A stretch of 36,523 nucleotides of DNA from Alkalibacterium thalassium (GCF_900101165.1 NZ_FNFK01000018.1:1-36523), one strand, 5' to 3'; shown: positions 15,353-24,281, counted from the first letter of the stretch. Program-made: numbers and translations. Notes: generated from the sequence alone by a model not told the origin.

Positions 15353-15372
15353 CTTTTTCATCTGATAAGTTT

Positions 15373-16728
15373 TTAAAATGATATGACTCCCATCCAGCCA
15401 AGAATATTTGTAAGAATAAGCAGGACGGGTATGGACAGGACTGTTCTGAATAAGAAGACTTTGACTACATCCCAGAAGTTCAAGCCAATTTTAGTTTTAA
15501 CTAGAATCATGCCCGTTTCTGACATGAACACGAGCTGTGTAAAGGCCAGCACTCCGATGAAAAAGCGAGCGGCTTCAGATTCTGCTCCACTGATGAACAA
15601 TGCTGGAAGATACATATCTGCAAAACCTGCCAGTGAAGCGGGTGCCATTTGAGCAGCTACTTCTCTGCTGTACCCAAGGAAATCATAAACAGGGACAAGT
15701 GGTGCGCTGATGAAATCGAAGAAGGGTGTATATTCTGCAATGACAAGCGAAATTGTTCCTACTGCCATGATGATTGGGAGGAAGCCCACATAGATATCCA
15801 CAATATTTTTAAGAGCCTCTAAAAATGCTCCTATAATGGATGTCTGTTCAGCCTGTTCGATTGCTGCCTCATATGAATGCTCCATGATTGTCTTGTCTTC
15901 AGGAACTTCAACTGATTTAGGCTCTATGCCTTTGTAGTATTCCGGCTCGAATTTCTTAAGCGGCAGTCGGGCAGTAATGAAAGCAAGGATCAGAGTTACA
16001 ATGGCGATCGATCCATAAAATATAGGAAAAATTGCACTGAAGCCAAGAAGATCCGCAACAGCCGCCGCAAAAGCGATACCGACTATGGAGAAGCTTGTCG
16101 CAATAATGTAGGCCTCTCTTTTGTTATAGTATCCCCTCTGATACTGTTTATCTGTTACGACAATACCTATCGTCCCATCACCAACAAATGAAGCAATTGC
16201 ATCGATCAGTGAATATCCAGGTACTCTGAACAGTTTTTCAACTACGGGACCTAGAAGTATGCCGACAAACTCTACGATTCCAAAATGAGTGAGTAACGGC
16301 AGTGCTAGAATACCAACAAAAAACGTGATATATAATGTCGTCAAGAGGCCATCTTCCCCTGCCATCAGCCCTCCAGTATCTGGATCCAGAATCATATCTG
16401 CAAGTGCGTTCCCTTCAAACCAGTTATAAACGACCATTAAGTATAAAAAGGATCCGATCAGTCTCAATGCCACATTGATCGGCGTAGTTTTAAAAATACC
16501 ATTCAAAAAGCCGCTATCCGATGTATAGAACAGAAAGACAACTGTGGCGATCAGAACAATCCATGCCGACAGTGCTGTAAATGTTATGAATAAATCCAGT
16601 ATATTATCCGTAACCAGATAAATAATGTGAGAAATCATAATACGGCTTTCTCCACCGATAGTAAATGGGACTAGGAAAAAGACGAATCCCAGTAAAGATA
16701 AAAATATGAACTTAAATTTATTAATCAT
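15373..16728 (-). CDS. YjiH family membrane protein (nucleoside-recognition/Gate domain)
   Basis: A polytopic membrane protein of about 451 residues with nine to eleven hydrophobic segments and the Gate/nucleoside-recognition-type pattern of the YjiH family, including FVGDGTIGIVVTDKQYQRGYYNKREAYIIATSFSIVG. The transported solute is unknown; related Gate-domain proteins include spore maturation SpmA/SpmB and nucleoside carriers. The ATG at 16743 gives five extra residues, but GGAGGG sits 8 nt before the ATG at 16728 (MINKFKF), which is preferred. It stands alone between two terminators. Confidence 0.85.
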   Translation of the reverse strand: MINKFKFIFLSLLGFVFFLVPFTIGGESRIMISHIIYLVTDNILDLFITFTALSAWIVLIATVVFLFYTSDSGFLNGIFKTTPINVALRLIGSFLYLMVVYNWFEGNALADMILDPDTGGLMAGEDGLLTTLYITFFVGILALPLLTHFGIVEFVGILLGPVVEKLFRVPGYSLIDAIASFVGDGTIGIVVTDKQYQRGYYNKREAYIIATSFSIVGIAFAAAVADLLGFSAIFPIFYGSIAIVTLILAFITARLPLKKFEPEYYKGIEPKSVEVPEDKTIMEHSYEAAIEQAEQTSIIGAFLEALKNIVDIYVGFLPIIMAVGTISLVIAEYTPFFDFISAPLVPVYDFLGYSREVAAQMAPASLAGFADMYLPALFISGAESEAARFFIGVLAFTQLVFMSETGMILVKTKIGLNFWDVVKVFLFRTVLSIPVLLILTNILGWMGVISF

Positions 16729-16882
16729 GTATAAACCCTCCATTATTGTCGCTTAACAGAATAGCATGTTTAAATCAGTAATACAATTAAACTTTTATAA
16801 TCATCCTATTCATGATGTTGTCTTATCGTGAATAAAAATACTCAGTTGCTTCATTTTCACTCTACCGCTATTCATAACCTTT

Positions 16883-16920
16883 ACCAAAAAAAAACTCCTC
16901 ATACGGTTGACGAGGAGTTT
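16883..16920 (-). terminator. Terminator of the first DUF1801 gene
   Basis: AAACTCCTC (16892-16900) pairs with GAGGAGTTT (16912-16920). On the minus strand the hairpin is followed by a run of about nine T. It lies about 60 nt past the gene stop. Confidence 0.85.
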
Positions 16921-16981
16921 AAAGATAATCATATCATGTGACTGTATAAGGTAATATGGATAAACAGATGATGAAATTAAA

Positions 16982-17365
16982 TCACTTATCTTGCAGCTCA
17001 TCGATCATGTGTTTTCTGTAAGTGATCATGTCCAAAATGAGCTGTTCAGGTAAAGGCTGATTCAGTGGAAACTGTACAGAACCCTTACCTGTTTTCAGAC
17101 CTTTCAAATCAGCGGAAAAATGACTGATCACTGAAGGATGAGGATAGAAGCCGATGTGGGATCTATAGCCTGCCATCATTATCTGTTTATCTCTTTTTCC
17201 TCCCTCGACCAAGGCGTAAGAAGGAAGATTGTAGTTCCACACTTCAATAGCTTCTGGAACAGCCTGATACACTAGGTCTCGTATTCTAAGCAGTCTTATC
17301 CTGACTTTTTCCGGCTGACTATTTATATATTCTCTCACATTTGATTCCATATCCTGATCAGGCAT
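16982..17365 (-). CDS. DUF1801 / YdhG-Fra-like protein
   Basis: A protein of about 127 residues of the DUF1801 (YdhG/YdeI, frataxin-like) superfamily. Typical stretches are VPEAIEVWNYNLPSY, IGFYPHPSVI, LKGLKTGKGSVQFPLNQPLP and the C-terminal LILDMITYRKHMIDE. Some relatives, such as B. subtilis Fra/YdhG, act as iron chaperones, but the family is wide and function is not assured. The 17374 ATG has no room for a ribosome site; ATG 17365 has AGGATGG upstream and is preferred. A second DUF1801 protein is at 32644-33063. Confidence 0.85.
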   Translation of the reverse strand: MPDQDMESNVREYINSQPEKVRIRLLRIRDLVYQAVPEAIEVWNYNLPSYALVEGGKRDKQIMMAGYRSHIGFYPHPSVISHFSADLKGLKTGKGSVQFPLNQPLPEQLILDMITYRKHMIDELQDK

Positions 17366-17446
17366 GCTATCCATCCTGTATCTCAGATACCAATGTTCTA
17401 GAATTAGCTTATATTGTGTAATCTAGTTCATCTGCTGACTCCCCCC

Positions 17447-18334
17447 TTAACTGGTCTCTTCATGCCAGACTTTTTCCAATAGAGCGGAGTCGATTTTCTT
17501 CATTTTCAAAAAGGCCTCAGTGACACGCTGGATCTGCCCTTTTGTCCCAGTCGATAAAAGATCATCCATATTGTCGGGGAGGACTTGCCAGGAGACACCG
17601 AACCGGTCCTTAAGCCAGCCACATTCCTCCGCCTGAGGATGAGCCGATAAGTTATTCCAGTAGTAATCAATCTCCTTCTGATCTTTACATAAAATCATAA
17701 ACGACAAGGCTTCATTGAAAGTGAATTCTTCTTCCATTGGATCATCCATCGCATTGAAGCTCTGGTTGTTCAGGCGAAATCCAGAAAACATCAGCTTCGC
17801 TTTCTTATTGTCAGCTTCTCCTTCTTTATAGTAGAGCATATCTTCTATTTCAGAATCCGGAAAGATTGACGTATAATACATCACTGCCTCTTCACCTTTT
17901 CCGGACTGGCGATGAGCAAAGAGAAGGTGAGGAACGATTTTCTCCTTAAACGGTTCTTCTGCAAATGCAATCTGCCACGTCAGACCAAAACGATCCTTAA
18001 GCCACCCATAATATTTATTGAATGGATACGTATCAAGAGGCATCAATACCTCCCCTTCAGATATCAGTGCGTTCCAGAGAAGATTAACTTCTTCCTCATC
18101 CCGGCAAAGAATCATAAGGGACACTGCAGGAGTAAAGGTGAATAACGGTCCATCACTAATTGCTGCAAAAGTCTGCCCGGCAAGATCAAAAGTAAATGAC
18201 TCTACGCTTCCAGAGGGAGTTCCTTCCAGTACATACCTGTTGACTACTTTCGAGTTACTGATCAGACTTGTATAGAAATCGACAGCTTCTCCGGCATTGT
18301 CATCAAACCAGAGATGTGGAACAATCGTTACCAC
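17447..18334 (-). CDS. VOC family protein with two tandem PhnB-like domains
   Basis: A protein of about 295 residues made of two repeats of the PhnB/3-dmu-9_3-mt type of VOC domain: residues about 1-130 (IVPHLWFDDNAGEAVDFYTS to YGWLKDRFGLTWQIA) and 135-295 (IVPHLLFAHRQSGKGEEAVMYYTS to CGWLKDRFGVSWQVLPD). The motif WLKDRFGxxWQ near each domain end is typical. Despite the old demethylubiquinone methyltransferase label, such proteins lack a methyltransferase fold, and the substrate is unknown. The first GTG (18343) directly abuts the GGAG site, so the second GTG at 18334, about 7 nt after it, is the better start. Confidence 0.88.
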   Translation of the reverse strand: MVTIVPHLWFDDNAGEAVDFYTSLISNSKVVNRYVLEGTPSGSVESFTFDLAGQTFAAISDGPLFTFTPAVSLMILCRDEEEVNLLWNALISEGEVLMPLDTYPFNKYYGWLKDRFGLTWQIAFAEEPFKEKIVPHLLFAHRQSGKGEEAVMYYTSIFPDSEIEDMLYYKEGEADNKKAKLMFSGFRLNNQSFNAMDDPMEEEFTFNEALSFMILCKDQKEIDYYWNNLSAHPQAEECGWLKDRFGVSWQVLPDNMDDLLSTGTKGQIQRVTEAFLKMKKIDSALLEKVWHEETS

Positions 18335-18522
18335 TCGAACCACTCCTTTTCCTTAAAGAAATCAGCCATTTAACACCATGAAATATCTATTTTTCGTATA
18401 CCAGTATACCATATACAGTCTTAATCCTTGCTCTGAACGCTCTCTGACCATTGATAGACCTGGCTTGAGTTGAGAAGTATATCCCCTGCCATTCAATTTC
18501 ATATATGGTTTTAAAAGAAAGC

Positions 18523-18561
18523 AAAAAAAAAGACAAGGTCAGGACTCATCGTCCTGCCTTG
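18523..18561 (-). terminator. Terminator of the cold shock gene
   Basis: CAAGG-T-CAGGAC (18534-18545) pairs with GTCCTGCCTTG (18551-18561), with one bulged base and a 5-nt loop. A run of nine T follows on the minus strand. It lies about 25 nt past the stop. Confidence 0.88.
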
Positions 18562-18584
18562 CCTTCATCTATTGGTTTAGGTTA

Positions 18585-18785
18585 TTAAGCCTTAGTAACG
18601 TTTGCTGCTTGAAGTCCGCGGTTGCCTTCTTCAATGTCAAAGTTTACTGCTTGGCCTTCATCTAAAGATTTGAATCCTTCTTCTTGGATAGCTGAGAAGT
18701 GTACGAATACATCGTCTGCTCCGTCACGTTCGATAAATCCAAACCCTTTTTCTGCGTTAAACCATTTTACTGTACCTGTTTCCAT
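18585..18785 (-). CDS. Cold shock protein, CspA/CspB family
   Basis: A 66-residue single-OB-fold RNA chaperone. RNP1 is KGFGFIE (13-19) and RNP2 is DVFVHF (about 25-30), with the usual [10 protein letters not shown] start. It binds single-stranded RNA and melts secondary structure in the cytoplasm. A strong GAGGAGGAA ribosome site (18793-18801) lies 7 nt before the ATG. A likely promoter gives a 5' leader of about 105 nt, as is common for cold-shock genes, which would allow temperature-dependent RNA folding. Confidence 0.95.
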   Translation of the reverse strand: METGTVKWFNAEKGFGFIERDGADDVFVHFSAIQEEGFKSLDEGQAVNFDIEEGNRGLQAANVTKA

Positions 18786-18889
18786 AATAAAATTCCTCCT
18801 CGTGCCTTTAGCACTTTATATTTACATGATTGCTTAAGGACCAATTCGGAATGCATTACACAGTTCGTAAAATGTCTCTTACAATATGT

Positions 18890-18925
18890 TATACATAGTA
18901 TAGCACATGAATGAAATAAAACCAA
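18890..18925 (-). promoter_or_regulatory. Likely cold shock gene promoter, extended -10
   Basis: On the minus strand, TATACT (18897-18902) is preceded by TGC, an extended -10, and lies 17 nt after TTGGTT (18920-18925). It would start transcription near 18890 and leave a leader of about 105 nt before the cold shock start codon. Confidence 0.6.
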
Positions 18926-18986
18926 ATCTTTTTTAAAAAGACTTATTTTAGACTTAATTAAAAAATATTACGCAAAATAAAAACTA

Positions 18987-19838
18987 TTATCTTTCCTGAA
19001 AATCTTCTGGTGTGCTTAATTCATCGAAAGTCAATCCATCAAAATAAGTCATTTCTTCGTCAGTCAGTTCAAAATCAAAGATATCAGCATTAGATTTAAT
19101 CCGTTCTGCATGTACAGATTTAGTCAAGGTAACAAAGCCATGCTGGACACTCCATCTCAATAAAAGCTGAGCAATGGATTTGCCGTACTTGTCAGTCATT
19201 TCTTGAACAGTAGTATCTTCGCCTAAATATTTCATAGGAGAAAGGGGTGACCATCCTTCGATGACAATGTCGTTTTCACGGTTCAACTCAACGGTTTCTT
19301 TCTGAAGAACGCCTGGGTGCAGACGAATCTGATTGACCATCGGCTTGATTCGGGAATTTTCCAGAATATTGTTTAAATGAGGGACAGCAAAATTACTGAC
19401 ACCGATCGCTTTAAGTTTCCCTTCATCATACAAGTCTTCCAGCGCACGCCATGTGTCAATATTATCCTGTTTCCAGTCTCCACCGTTATTTTTTACAACC
19501 GGCCAGTGAATAAGAAAGAGGTCCAGGTAGTCAAGATCAAGTTTTTCCAGTGATTCTTCTATTGTCTTACGGGCACTGTCGTAGCCGTGATTCATATTGT
19601 TGAGTTTGCTGGTAACAAACATCTCTTCACGCGGGATGCCGCATTCCTTGATTCCTTTACCGACATATTCCTCATTCTGGTACATCTGAGCTGTATCGAT
19701 ATGACGATAGCCTACTTTAACTGCGTTCTTTACTCCATCGACAGCTTCCTGAGGATCGGTCACTTGCCATGTCCCATATCCTAGAATGGGGATCTTCACA
19801 CCATTTGATAAGGTGTATGTATCGCTTAAACTTGTCAT
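18987..19838 (-). CDS. Aldo/keto reductase
   Basis: A 283-residue NADPH-dependent carbonyl reductase of the AKR5-like (2,5-diketo-D-gluconate reductase-like) group. The catalytic tetrad is D48, Y53, K78 and H111, in GYRHIDTAQMY, VTSKL and DLFLIHWP. Cofactor-binding stretches near the C-terminus include SVHAERIKSNADIFDFELT. A GGGAGGAAAAAG ribosome site precedes the ATG. It is monocistronic; the physiological substrate cannot be told from sequence. Confidence 0.93.
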   Translation of the reverse strand: MTSLSDTYTLSNGVKIPILGYGTWQVTDPQEAVDGVKNAVKVGYRHIDTAQMYQNEEYVGKGIKECGIPREEMFVTSKLNNMNHGYDSARKTIEESLEKLDLDYLDLFLIHWPVVKNNGGDWKQDNIDTWRALEDLYDEGKLKAIGVSNFAVPHLNNILENSRIKPMVNQIRLHPGVLQKETVELNRENDIVIEGWSPLSPMKYLGEDTTVQEMTDKYGKSIAQLLLRWSVQHGFVTLTKSVHAERIKSNADIFDFELTDEEMTYFDGLTFDELSTPEDFQER

Positions 19839-19959
19839 ACTTTTTCCTCCCGATAATTAAATTGACAAGGCCTCTCTGACCCTGAAACTATTTGAGCTGA
19901 CTCAGAAGCGAAGCACTTCCAGTCGTCAATTAGGATCATCTCTTAATCAGATAATGGTC

Positions 19960-20130
19960 TCAGCTAATTATAAAGATCCCAATCAGACCAGCAAGAGCTA
20001 TGACCATCACTACCATGATGATGCCATTAACCACTCGTTCCTGACCGGTAGCATCTTCTGTAGCTGTCAATCTGCGATAAACAGTAATGACAACGGCTAT
20101 GATAAACGCCAGACTCAGAAAAAAACCCAT
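19960..20130 (-). CDS. Small two-helix membrane protein
   Basis: A 56-residue protein starting MGFFLSLAFIIAVVITVYRR, with a charged middle (TATEDATGQERVVN) and a second hydrophobic helix (GIIMVVMVIALAGLIGIFIIS). The ribosome site GAGGAG lies about 8 nt before the ATG. I do not recognise a family. It stands alone between the aldo/keto reductase and an SRPBCC gene, so it may be a stress-type micro-membrane protein, though that is only inference. Confidence 0.7.
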   Translation of the reverse strand: MGFFLSLAFIIAVVITVYRRLTATEDATGQERVVNGIIMVVMVIALAGLIGIFIIS

Positions 20131-20262
20131 ATTATCGTCTCCTCTTCAAGTCAGTTACCTGTTTAGTATACGCCTACTATGCTTTCGATTCCAGTCTGGC
20201 GCTTACATTTTGTAAGACTTTTTTCTCTTGTGTCGCAGGCCTCTTACCTTTCCTTTTCGCTT

Positions 20263-20291
20263 AAAAAGACACCCGTTAATAGTCGGGTGTC
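20263..20291 (-). terminator. Terminator of the SRPBCC gene
   Basis: GACACCCG (20268-20275) pairs with CGGGTGTC (20284-20291) around an 8-nt loop, followed on the minus strand by five T. It is about 54 nt past the stop at 20345. Confidence 0.85.
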
Positions 20292-20344
20292 ATCTGTTGT
20301 CTATCATAATATAAATTGAATGTCCTTGTTCATGTATACTGATT

Positions 20345-20776
20345 TTAGAAAGTGGTTTCCGTATACCTTTTAAAGTTTTCGAGAATCGCCTGCCATCCTT
20401 TTTTCTGTTCTTCTATTGAATACTGGTCGTCCGCTTCAAAATCCTCAATGATTTCCGTTCCATCCTCCAGTTCATTAAACTGGACCTCAACTTTTCTTCC
20501 GTCATCCAGGGTAAAAGCCAGCAACTGATATGGGCGAATAAGCGTATAGGTACCGGCAAAGTCAAATCCGAGGGTGCCGTCTTTTGATTCCATACGTGAG
20601 AGGAATCGCTCCCCTTCCGCCAGATCATTTAAAGAATACAATGTATGCCAGTCATCCGATGCCTGATTCCATCTTTCGATATGTTCAGGTCTTGTCCAGG
20701 ATTCCCAGACATCTTCTACACTAGCGTCCACCTTTATTTTGTTTGTAATTCTAGTGTGTTTCTCTGTTTGTCCCAT
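20345..20776 (-). CDS. SRPBCC family protein, AHSA1/polyketide-cyclase type
   Basis: A 143-residue START/Bet v1-like protein. AHSA1-type marks are the opening ITNKIKVDASVEDVWESWTRPEHIERWNQASDDWH, the GERFLSRMESKDGTLGFDFAGTY hairpin and the final GWQAILENFKRY. Such proteins bind hydrophobic ligands, and the ligand here is unknown. The AAGGGGGAAA ribosome site precedes the ATG, and it has its own terminator. Confidence 0.88.
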   Translation of the reverse strand: MGQTEKHTRITNKIKVDASVEDVWESWTRPEHIERWNQASDDWHTLYSLNDLAEGERFLSRMESKDGTLGFDFAGTYTLIRPYQLLAFTLDDGRKVEVQFNELEDGTEIIEDFEADDQYSIEEQKKGWQAILENFKRYTETTF

Positions 20777-21023
20777 CAGTCTATTTCCCCCTTATATTTA
20801 TCCGTCAGTTCATCACTGAACGGACCAGACTGTCTAGAGAACTGTCTTTCATAATCAAATAGTATCAGAATATTTGAAAAGTTCAATGCATAGGTCGTTT
20901 ATTCATACAAATAACTAAATTATGGTTTGCCAGTCATTAGAATGGCATAAATTTACAGTAGTGCTGCTCGACTATGTGACTCTTACGACCGTTTTTTGCT
21001 TCTTATGTGTCATATCCTGTTTT

Positions 21024-21135
21024 ATGGTCCATTCGCCAATTAATATAGGTGCCTAATGGACCATATAATATTATTTGGCATGTTCGACCAGACTTATTTC
21101 CATCGAATAGACAATAACTTGCTTTATGGTCCATT
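21024..21135. repeat. Cluster of ATGGTCCATT motifs, one pair palindromic
   Basis: ATGGTCCATT at 21024-21033 and AATGGACCAT at 21055-21064 form a 10-bp inverted pair with a 21-nt loop; a third copy lies at 21126-21135. A variant (ATGGTTCATT) occurs as a palindrome at 30348-30377. Both share a TTATGGT(C/T)CATTCGCCA stretch. Confidence 0.6.
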
Positions 21136-21181
21136 AACCTTCCCCCAGTCTGACTGTCGTTTGATTCATCTGCTCTTGATT

Positions 21182-21213
21182 ATAAAAAAGACTTTGCCTT
21201 TTCAGCAAAGTCT
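21182..21213 (-). terminator. Terminator of the dihydrouridine synthase gene
   Basis: AGACTTTGC (21189-21197) and GCAAAGTCT (21205-21213) form a 9-bp stem with a 7-nt loop, and six T follow on the minus strand. It starts 6 nt past the stop. Confidence 0.92.
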
Positions 21214-21218
21214 CTCTG

Positions 21219-22229
21219 TTATGCATGGTTTTCTACGGGCCGGTCACTTTCTTCAGCTTCAAAGCTCTTGAGTCTGTCTTCAAATTCATCTAGCAGCACT
21301 CTTACTTCATCTGTCGTGACTGTTTCCATCAGCTGCTGTCTCAGTTCACTGGCTCCTCGCATCCCTCGGACATAAATCTTGAAGATTCGACGGAGCGGTT
21401 TGAACGCTCGTCCTGCTTCCACACCGTAAGTGTCGAATAAATCGAGATGCAATCTGAGCAGATCCAGCATTTCTTCACTGCTGTGTTCTCTGGCTTCTTT
21501 TTCAAAAGCGAACGGATTCTTGAACACGCCTCGCCCAATCATGATCCCGTCAACGCCTGTTTCTTCAATCAGCTTTAGGCCCATCTCGCGATCCATGATA
21601 TCTCCATTAATCGTCAGCAGAGTATCCGGTGCGATTTCGTCCCGCATTTTTTTGATTTCAGGAATCAGTTCCCAATGCGCATCATATTTGCTCATCTCTT
21701 TTTTTGTGCGAAGGTGGATCGACAGATTCACGATATCCTGTCTCAGCAGATGAGCGATCCATTCGCGCCATTCATCGAGTCTGCTGTAGCCTAAACGTGT
21801 TTTCACACTGACCGGCAGCCCCCCTGCTTTTGCCGCTTCAATCAGTTCTGCAGCCACTTCGGGACGCTGAATCAGTCCGCTGCCTTTGCCTTTTCCAGCT
21901 ACGTTTGGAACAGGACAGCCCATATTGATATCGATCCCGGCAAATCCTGCTTCAGCCATGCCGATACTCATTTCACGAAAATACTTGGGTTCGTCTCCCC
22001 AAATATGAGCGACCAGAGGCTGTTCATCCTCAGTGAATGTCAGTCTTCCTCTTACACTGTCACGGCCATCCGGATGACAGTAGCTCACAGAGTTCGTGAA
22101 CTCTGTAAAGAAGACATCCGGTCGTCCGGCTTCAGCGATGACATGCCTGAATACGACATCTGTGACGTCTTCCATTGGCGCCAGAATAAAAAAGGGTTTA
22201 GGTAAGTTTTTCCAGAAATTCTCTTTCAT
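21219..22229 (-). CDS. tRNA-dihydrouridine synthase
   Basis: A protein of about 336 residues of the Dus family: an FMN TIM barrel ([13 protein letters not shown] at the N-terminus, [12 protein letters not shown] with the catalytic Cys near residue 105, [18 protein letters not shown] with family-typical polar residues, and [19 protein letters not shown]) and a C-terminal helical tRNA-binding domain. It reduces uridine to dihydrouridine in tRNA D-loops. The ATG at 22253 adds eight residues; GAGAGGA lies 6 nt before the ATG at 22229 (MKENFW), which is preferred. Single gene with its own terminator. Confidence 0.92.
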   Translation of the reverse strand: MKENFWKNLPKPFFILAPMEDVTDVVFRHVIAEAGRPDVFFTEFTNSVSYCHPDGRDSVRGRLTFTEDEQPLVAHIWGDEPKYFREMSIGMAEAGFAGIDINMGCPVPNVAGKGKGSGLIQRPEVAAELIEAAKAGGLPVSVKTRLGYSRLDEWREWIAHLLRQDIVNLSIHLRTKKEMSKYDAHWELIPEIKKMRDEIAPDTLLTINGDIMDREMGLKLIEETGVDGIMIGRGVFKNPFAFEKEAREHSSEEMLDLLRLHLDLFDTYGVEAGRAFKPLRRIFKIYVRGMRGASELRQQLMETVTTDEVRVLLDEFEDRLKSFEAEESDRPVENHA

Positions 22230-22253
22230 ATTAAATCCTCTCACTTTAAACAT

Positions 22254-22565
22254 AGATTATCGATCATTCTTTTTGTATACAGTATGTTTAATACTATCTG
22301 TTTTATCTAACCTTATCTATTTTAACGATTACAGCTCATTTGTCAAATTCCACTTACGTTTTGATAGTTCTCCAGTTTAAAGTGTGAAGAAAACGTGTCT
22401 GTTTTCAGGTGTGATCACATGCGTGAGAGGAGTACAAACTAATGCGCTCATTCATTCATCTATAAATGTCCGGTCTTGAAGCAGTAAAGAAAAAAGTCTT
22501 TCCTTTTGAACGAAAAAAACACTGACTCCATTATAAATGAAATCAGTGCTTATAAAATGATCGAT
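22254..22565. other. Gap between the zinc mini-protein and dus genes
   Basis: It holds the mini-protein terminator (22513-22548) and, presumably, the minus-strand dus promoter. A seven-residue plus-strand mini-frame (MRSFIHL at 22442) with a GAGAGGA upstream was seen but is not supported as a gene. No further structure was found. Confidence 0.5.
22513..22548 (-). terminator. Terminator of the zinc mini-protein gene
   Basis: CACTGA (22520-22525) pairs with TCAGTG (22543-22548), with weak pairing (CAT/ATG) inside the loop, followed by seven T on the minus strand. It lies about 17 nt past the stop. Confidence 0.75.
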
Positions 22566-22775
22566 TTAGCGGGAGGCTTTGGGTGGCTGGCAGACCTCAC
22601 ATTTGCGCTGCCCGTTATTCTTAAACTTTGTAAATGTCTTTTCAAATGTATTGCCACATCCGCACCTAAATGACAGTTTCTGTGAAAACCCACGGTATTC
22701 TGTAGTCAGCAGTGTACTTTCAGAATTGTTGTTTACGTATTTTCTAATCTCATTAATAGTCCATCGTTTATTCAT
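22566..22775 (-). CDS. Small four-cysteine (zinc-binding-like) protein
   Basis: A 69-residue basic protein with four cysteines spaced as in a treble-clef or zinc-ribbon: C38-x-C40 (FRCGCGNTF) and C59-xx-C62 (RKCEVCQ). The first half (WTINEIRKYVNNNSESTLLTTEYRGFSQKLSF) resembles the small DNA-binding repeats found beside HNH homing endonucleases. No nuclease is present, so a free-standing DNA-binding mini-protein is possible; this is inference. GGAGGTGTAAGG precedes the ATG. It is monocistronic with a terminator. Confidence 0.8.
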   Translation of the reverse strand: MNKRWTINEIRKYVNNNSESTLLTTEYRGFSQKLSFRCGCGNTFEKTFTKFKNNGQRKCEVCQPPKASR

Positions 22776-22934
22776 TACCTTACACCTCCATAGAGTAACG
22801 ACCAGCTGAGACTTTTAAATGCATCCCTTAATAAGTTCAGTCGTCAGATTCCTGATGCATTATACCATGGAGAATGGATGATTGATAGATGCTATCCACG
22901 TTCAGGTGTGAATCCTTTTATACATCTCCTAATT

Positions 22935-24248
22935 CTACTGATAAATGATCAGACCTGGCTGTGGATCAAGATCCAGAACCTCTTCAGGTGTCATTAGCGG
23001 ATTGTCATAGTGGACGCCTGGCTGATCAGAGAAATGATACCAGAGTTTAAATCCTTTGTATGGAACCTCGCTGGCTTCGGTAACTTTTTCGTGTGTCGCT
23101 CGTTTGCCTTCAGGTGCCCCCCATCCGGAAGTATTGTGGACCAGAAGGACCGGATCATAATCCGCTGATATATCTTCGACATCGACAATCATTTTTTCAA
23201 CAAACTGATGGAAGACAAACTGTCTCGTTCCCTGAATCTCATGCGTTTCAATGTATTCCTGCATTCTTTCCTGCACGTCATTCAGTTCAGATCCAGTAAT
23301 GTATCCCACTTCCTGCATCGGACGTTCCGTCCGCCACTCCGGGTCGAGTGCCAGATGGACATTCGGATACCTCAAGAATGACAGGATTTCATTAATGGAA
23401 TACGTCGGATGGTTGCGTCCCATCTGATGATCGATATAAACCAGGACGCCTCGCTGATATGCCGCTTCGATATAGGACATGACCAGATCGTAATTCATCT
23501 TATGAACGACGCCTCCAGGCTGAACCGTACCGTAGACAAGATAGATGGCAGGTACCGCCCCTTTGTCTTCATCAGCATCATCATAGGCCTGAGTCGTTTC
23601 TTCAAGCAGATCGATCAGATCTTCAAAAGAATGACGCCCGACGATGCCCATAATTTCTGAATTAGGGTGGCCATAATAAGCAACCACTCGATTGTCTTCG
23701 AACAAGGTCGGCGAGGTGAAGAATTCATTCATCTCTTCATCATCAAAATCGGTCGACATATGCAGCTCATTCAGATCACTGACCGTATATTCTGCAGAAA
23801 CCCATCCCTCATTCACATCCGGATTATGATGAGCAATCTGGTACCAGGTCACGTCGCCGTTTTCCACTTCCTCCAGCACACGCACTTCATTTCCTTTAGA
23901 CAGGCTTCCACGTGATTCGCTGTCCTCACTGCTGTCTGCTCTGACACTCAGACGGTCAGCACTGATGTATACCAAATCTTCCTGGAGTCCAAAAATAGAT
24001 GCTGTCTCCTCTTCCTCTGCTTCTTCTGACTCGTCTTCTTCTGTATCTGCAGACTCTTCCGATTCCGCATCTTCCTGTTCATCGTCAGTGTCTGCATCAT
24101 TCTGTTCGTCAGTTTCCTCAGGTTCGTTCTCCTGAATCTCATTTGCGTCTTCCTGGTTTACATCCTCCTGGTCCTGCTCACATCCCGATAAAGCGATCGT
24201 TGATGCCAGTAACAGTGATAATGCTGCTAAGTACGGCTTTTTTGACAT
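22935..24248 (-). CDS. Lipoprotein with SH3-like domain and large C-terminal domain of unknown function
   Basis: A 437-residue exported lipoprotein: signal peptide with lipobox L20-S-G-C23; a 60-residue linker made almost entirely of Glu, Asp, Asn and Gln; an SH3b-like domain from about 90 to 160 (SADRLSVRADSSEDS, RVLEEVENGDVTWYQIAHHN, EGWVSAEYT); then a domain of about 270 residues. The last domain has strand/helix repeats (VAYYGHPNSEIMGIVG, AIYLVYGTVQPGG, GVLVYIDHQMG, NVHLALDPEW, PVLLVHNTSGWG, GFKLWYHFSDQPG), consistent with a TIM-barrel hydrolase, but no known catalytic signature was identified. The SH3 part suggests cell-wall attachment. The ribosome site is weak (AAAGGGTGGG). Confidence 0.82.
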   Translation of the reverse strand: MSKKPYLAALSLLLASTIALSGCEQDQEDVNQEDANEIQENEPEETDEQNDADTDDEQEDAESEESADTEEDESEEAEEEETASIFGLQEDLVYISADRLSVRADSSEDSESRGSLSKGNEVRVLEEVENGDVTWYQIAHHNPDVNEGWVSAEYTVSDLNELHMSTDFDDEEMNEFFTSPTLFEDNRVVAYYGHPNSEIMGIVGRHSFEDLIDLLEETTQAYDDADEDKGAVPAIYLVYGTVQPGGVVHKMNYDLVMSYIEAAYQRGVLVYIDHQMGRNHPTYSINEILSFLRYPNVHLALDPEWRTERPMQEVGYITGSELNDVQERMQEYIETHEIQGTRQFVFHQFVEKMIVDVEDISADYDPVLLVHNTSGWGAPEGKRATHEKVTEASEVPYKGFKLWYHFSDQPGVHYDNPLMTPEEVLDLDPQPGLIIYQ

Positions 24249-24281
24249 GGTCCCACCCTTTCCAACTATCCGGTCTCCTGA

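Larger units (their letters stand above)
20777..21218. other. Intergenic region with repeated ATGGTCCATT motifs
   Basis: No gene is supported in this gap. It contains three copies of a 10-bp motif (ATGGTCCATT at 21024 and 21126, its inverse at 21055) and, at its right end, the terminator of the dihydrouridine synthase gene. A 71-codon plus-strand frame (21056-21271) has no ribosome site and runs antisense into the dus gene, so it was not accepted. Confidence 0.6.

Noticed and set aside
21056-21271. 71-codon plus-strand frame between SRPBCC and dus genes
   Set aside because: No ribosome site; runs through a terminator and into the antisense of dus.
22442-22465. Mini-frame MRSFIHL after a GAGAGGA, possible leader peptide
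   Set aside because: No attenuator structure or downstream plus-strand gene to control.
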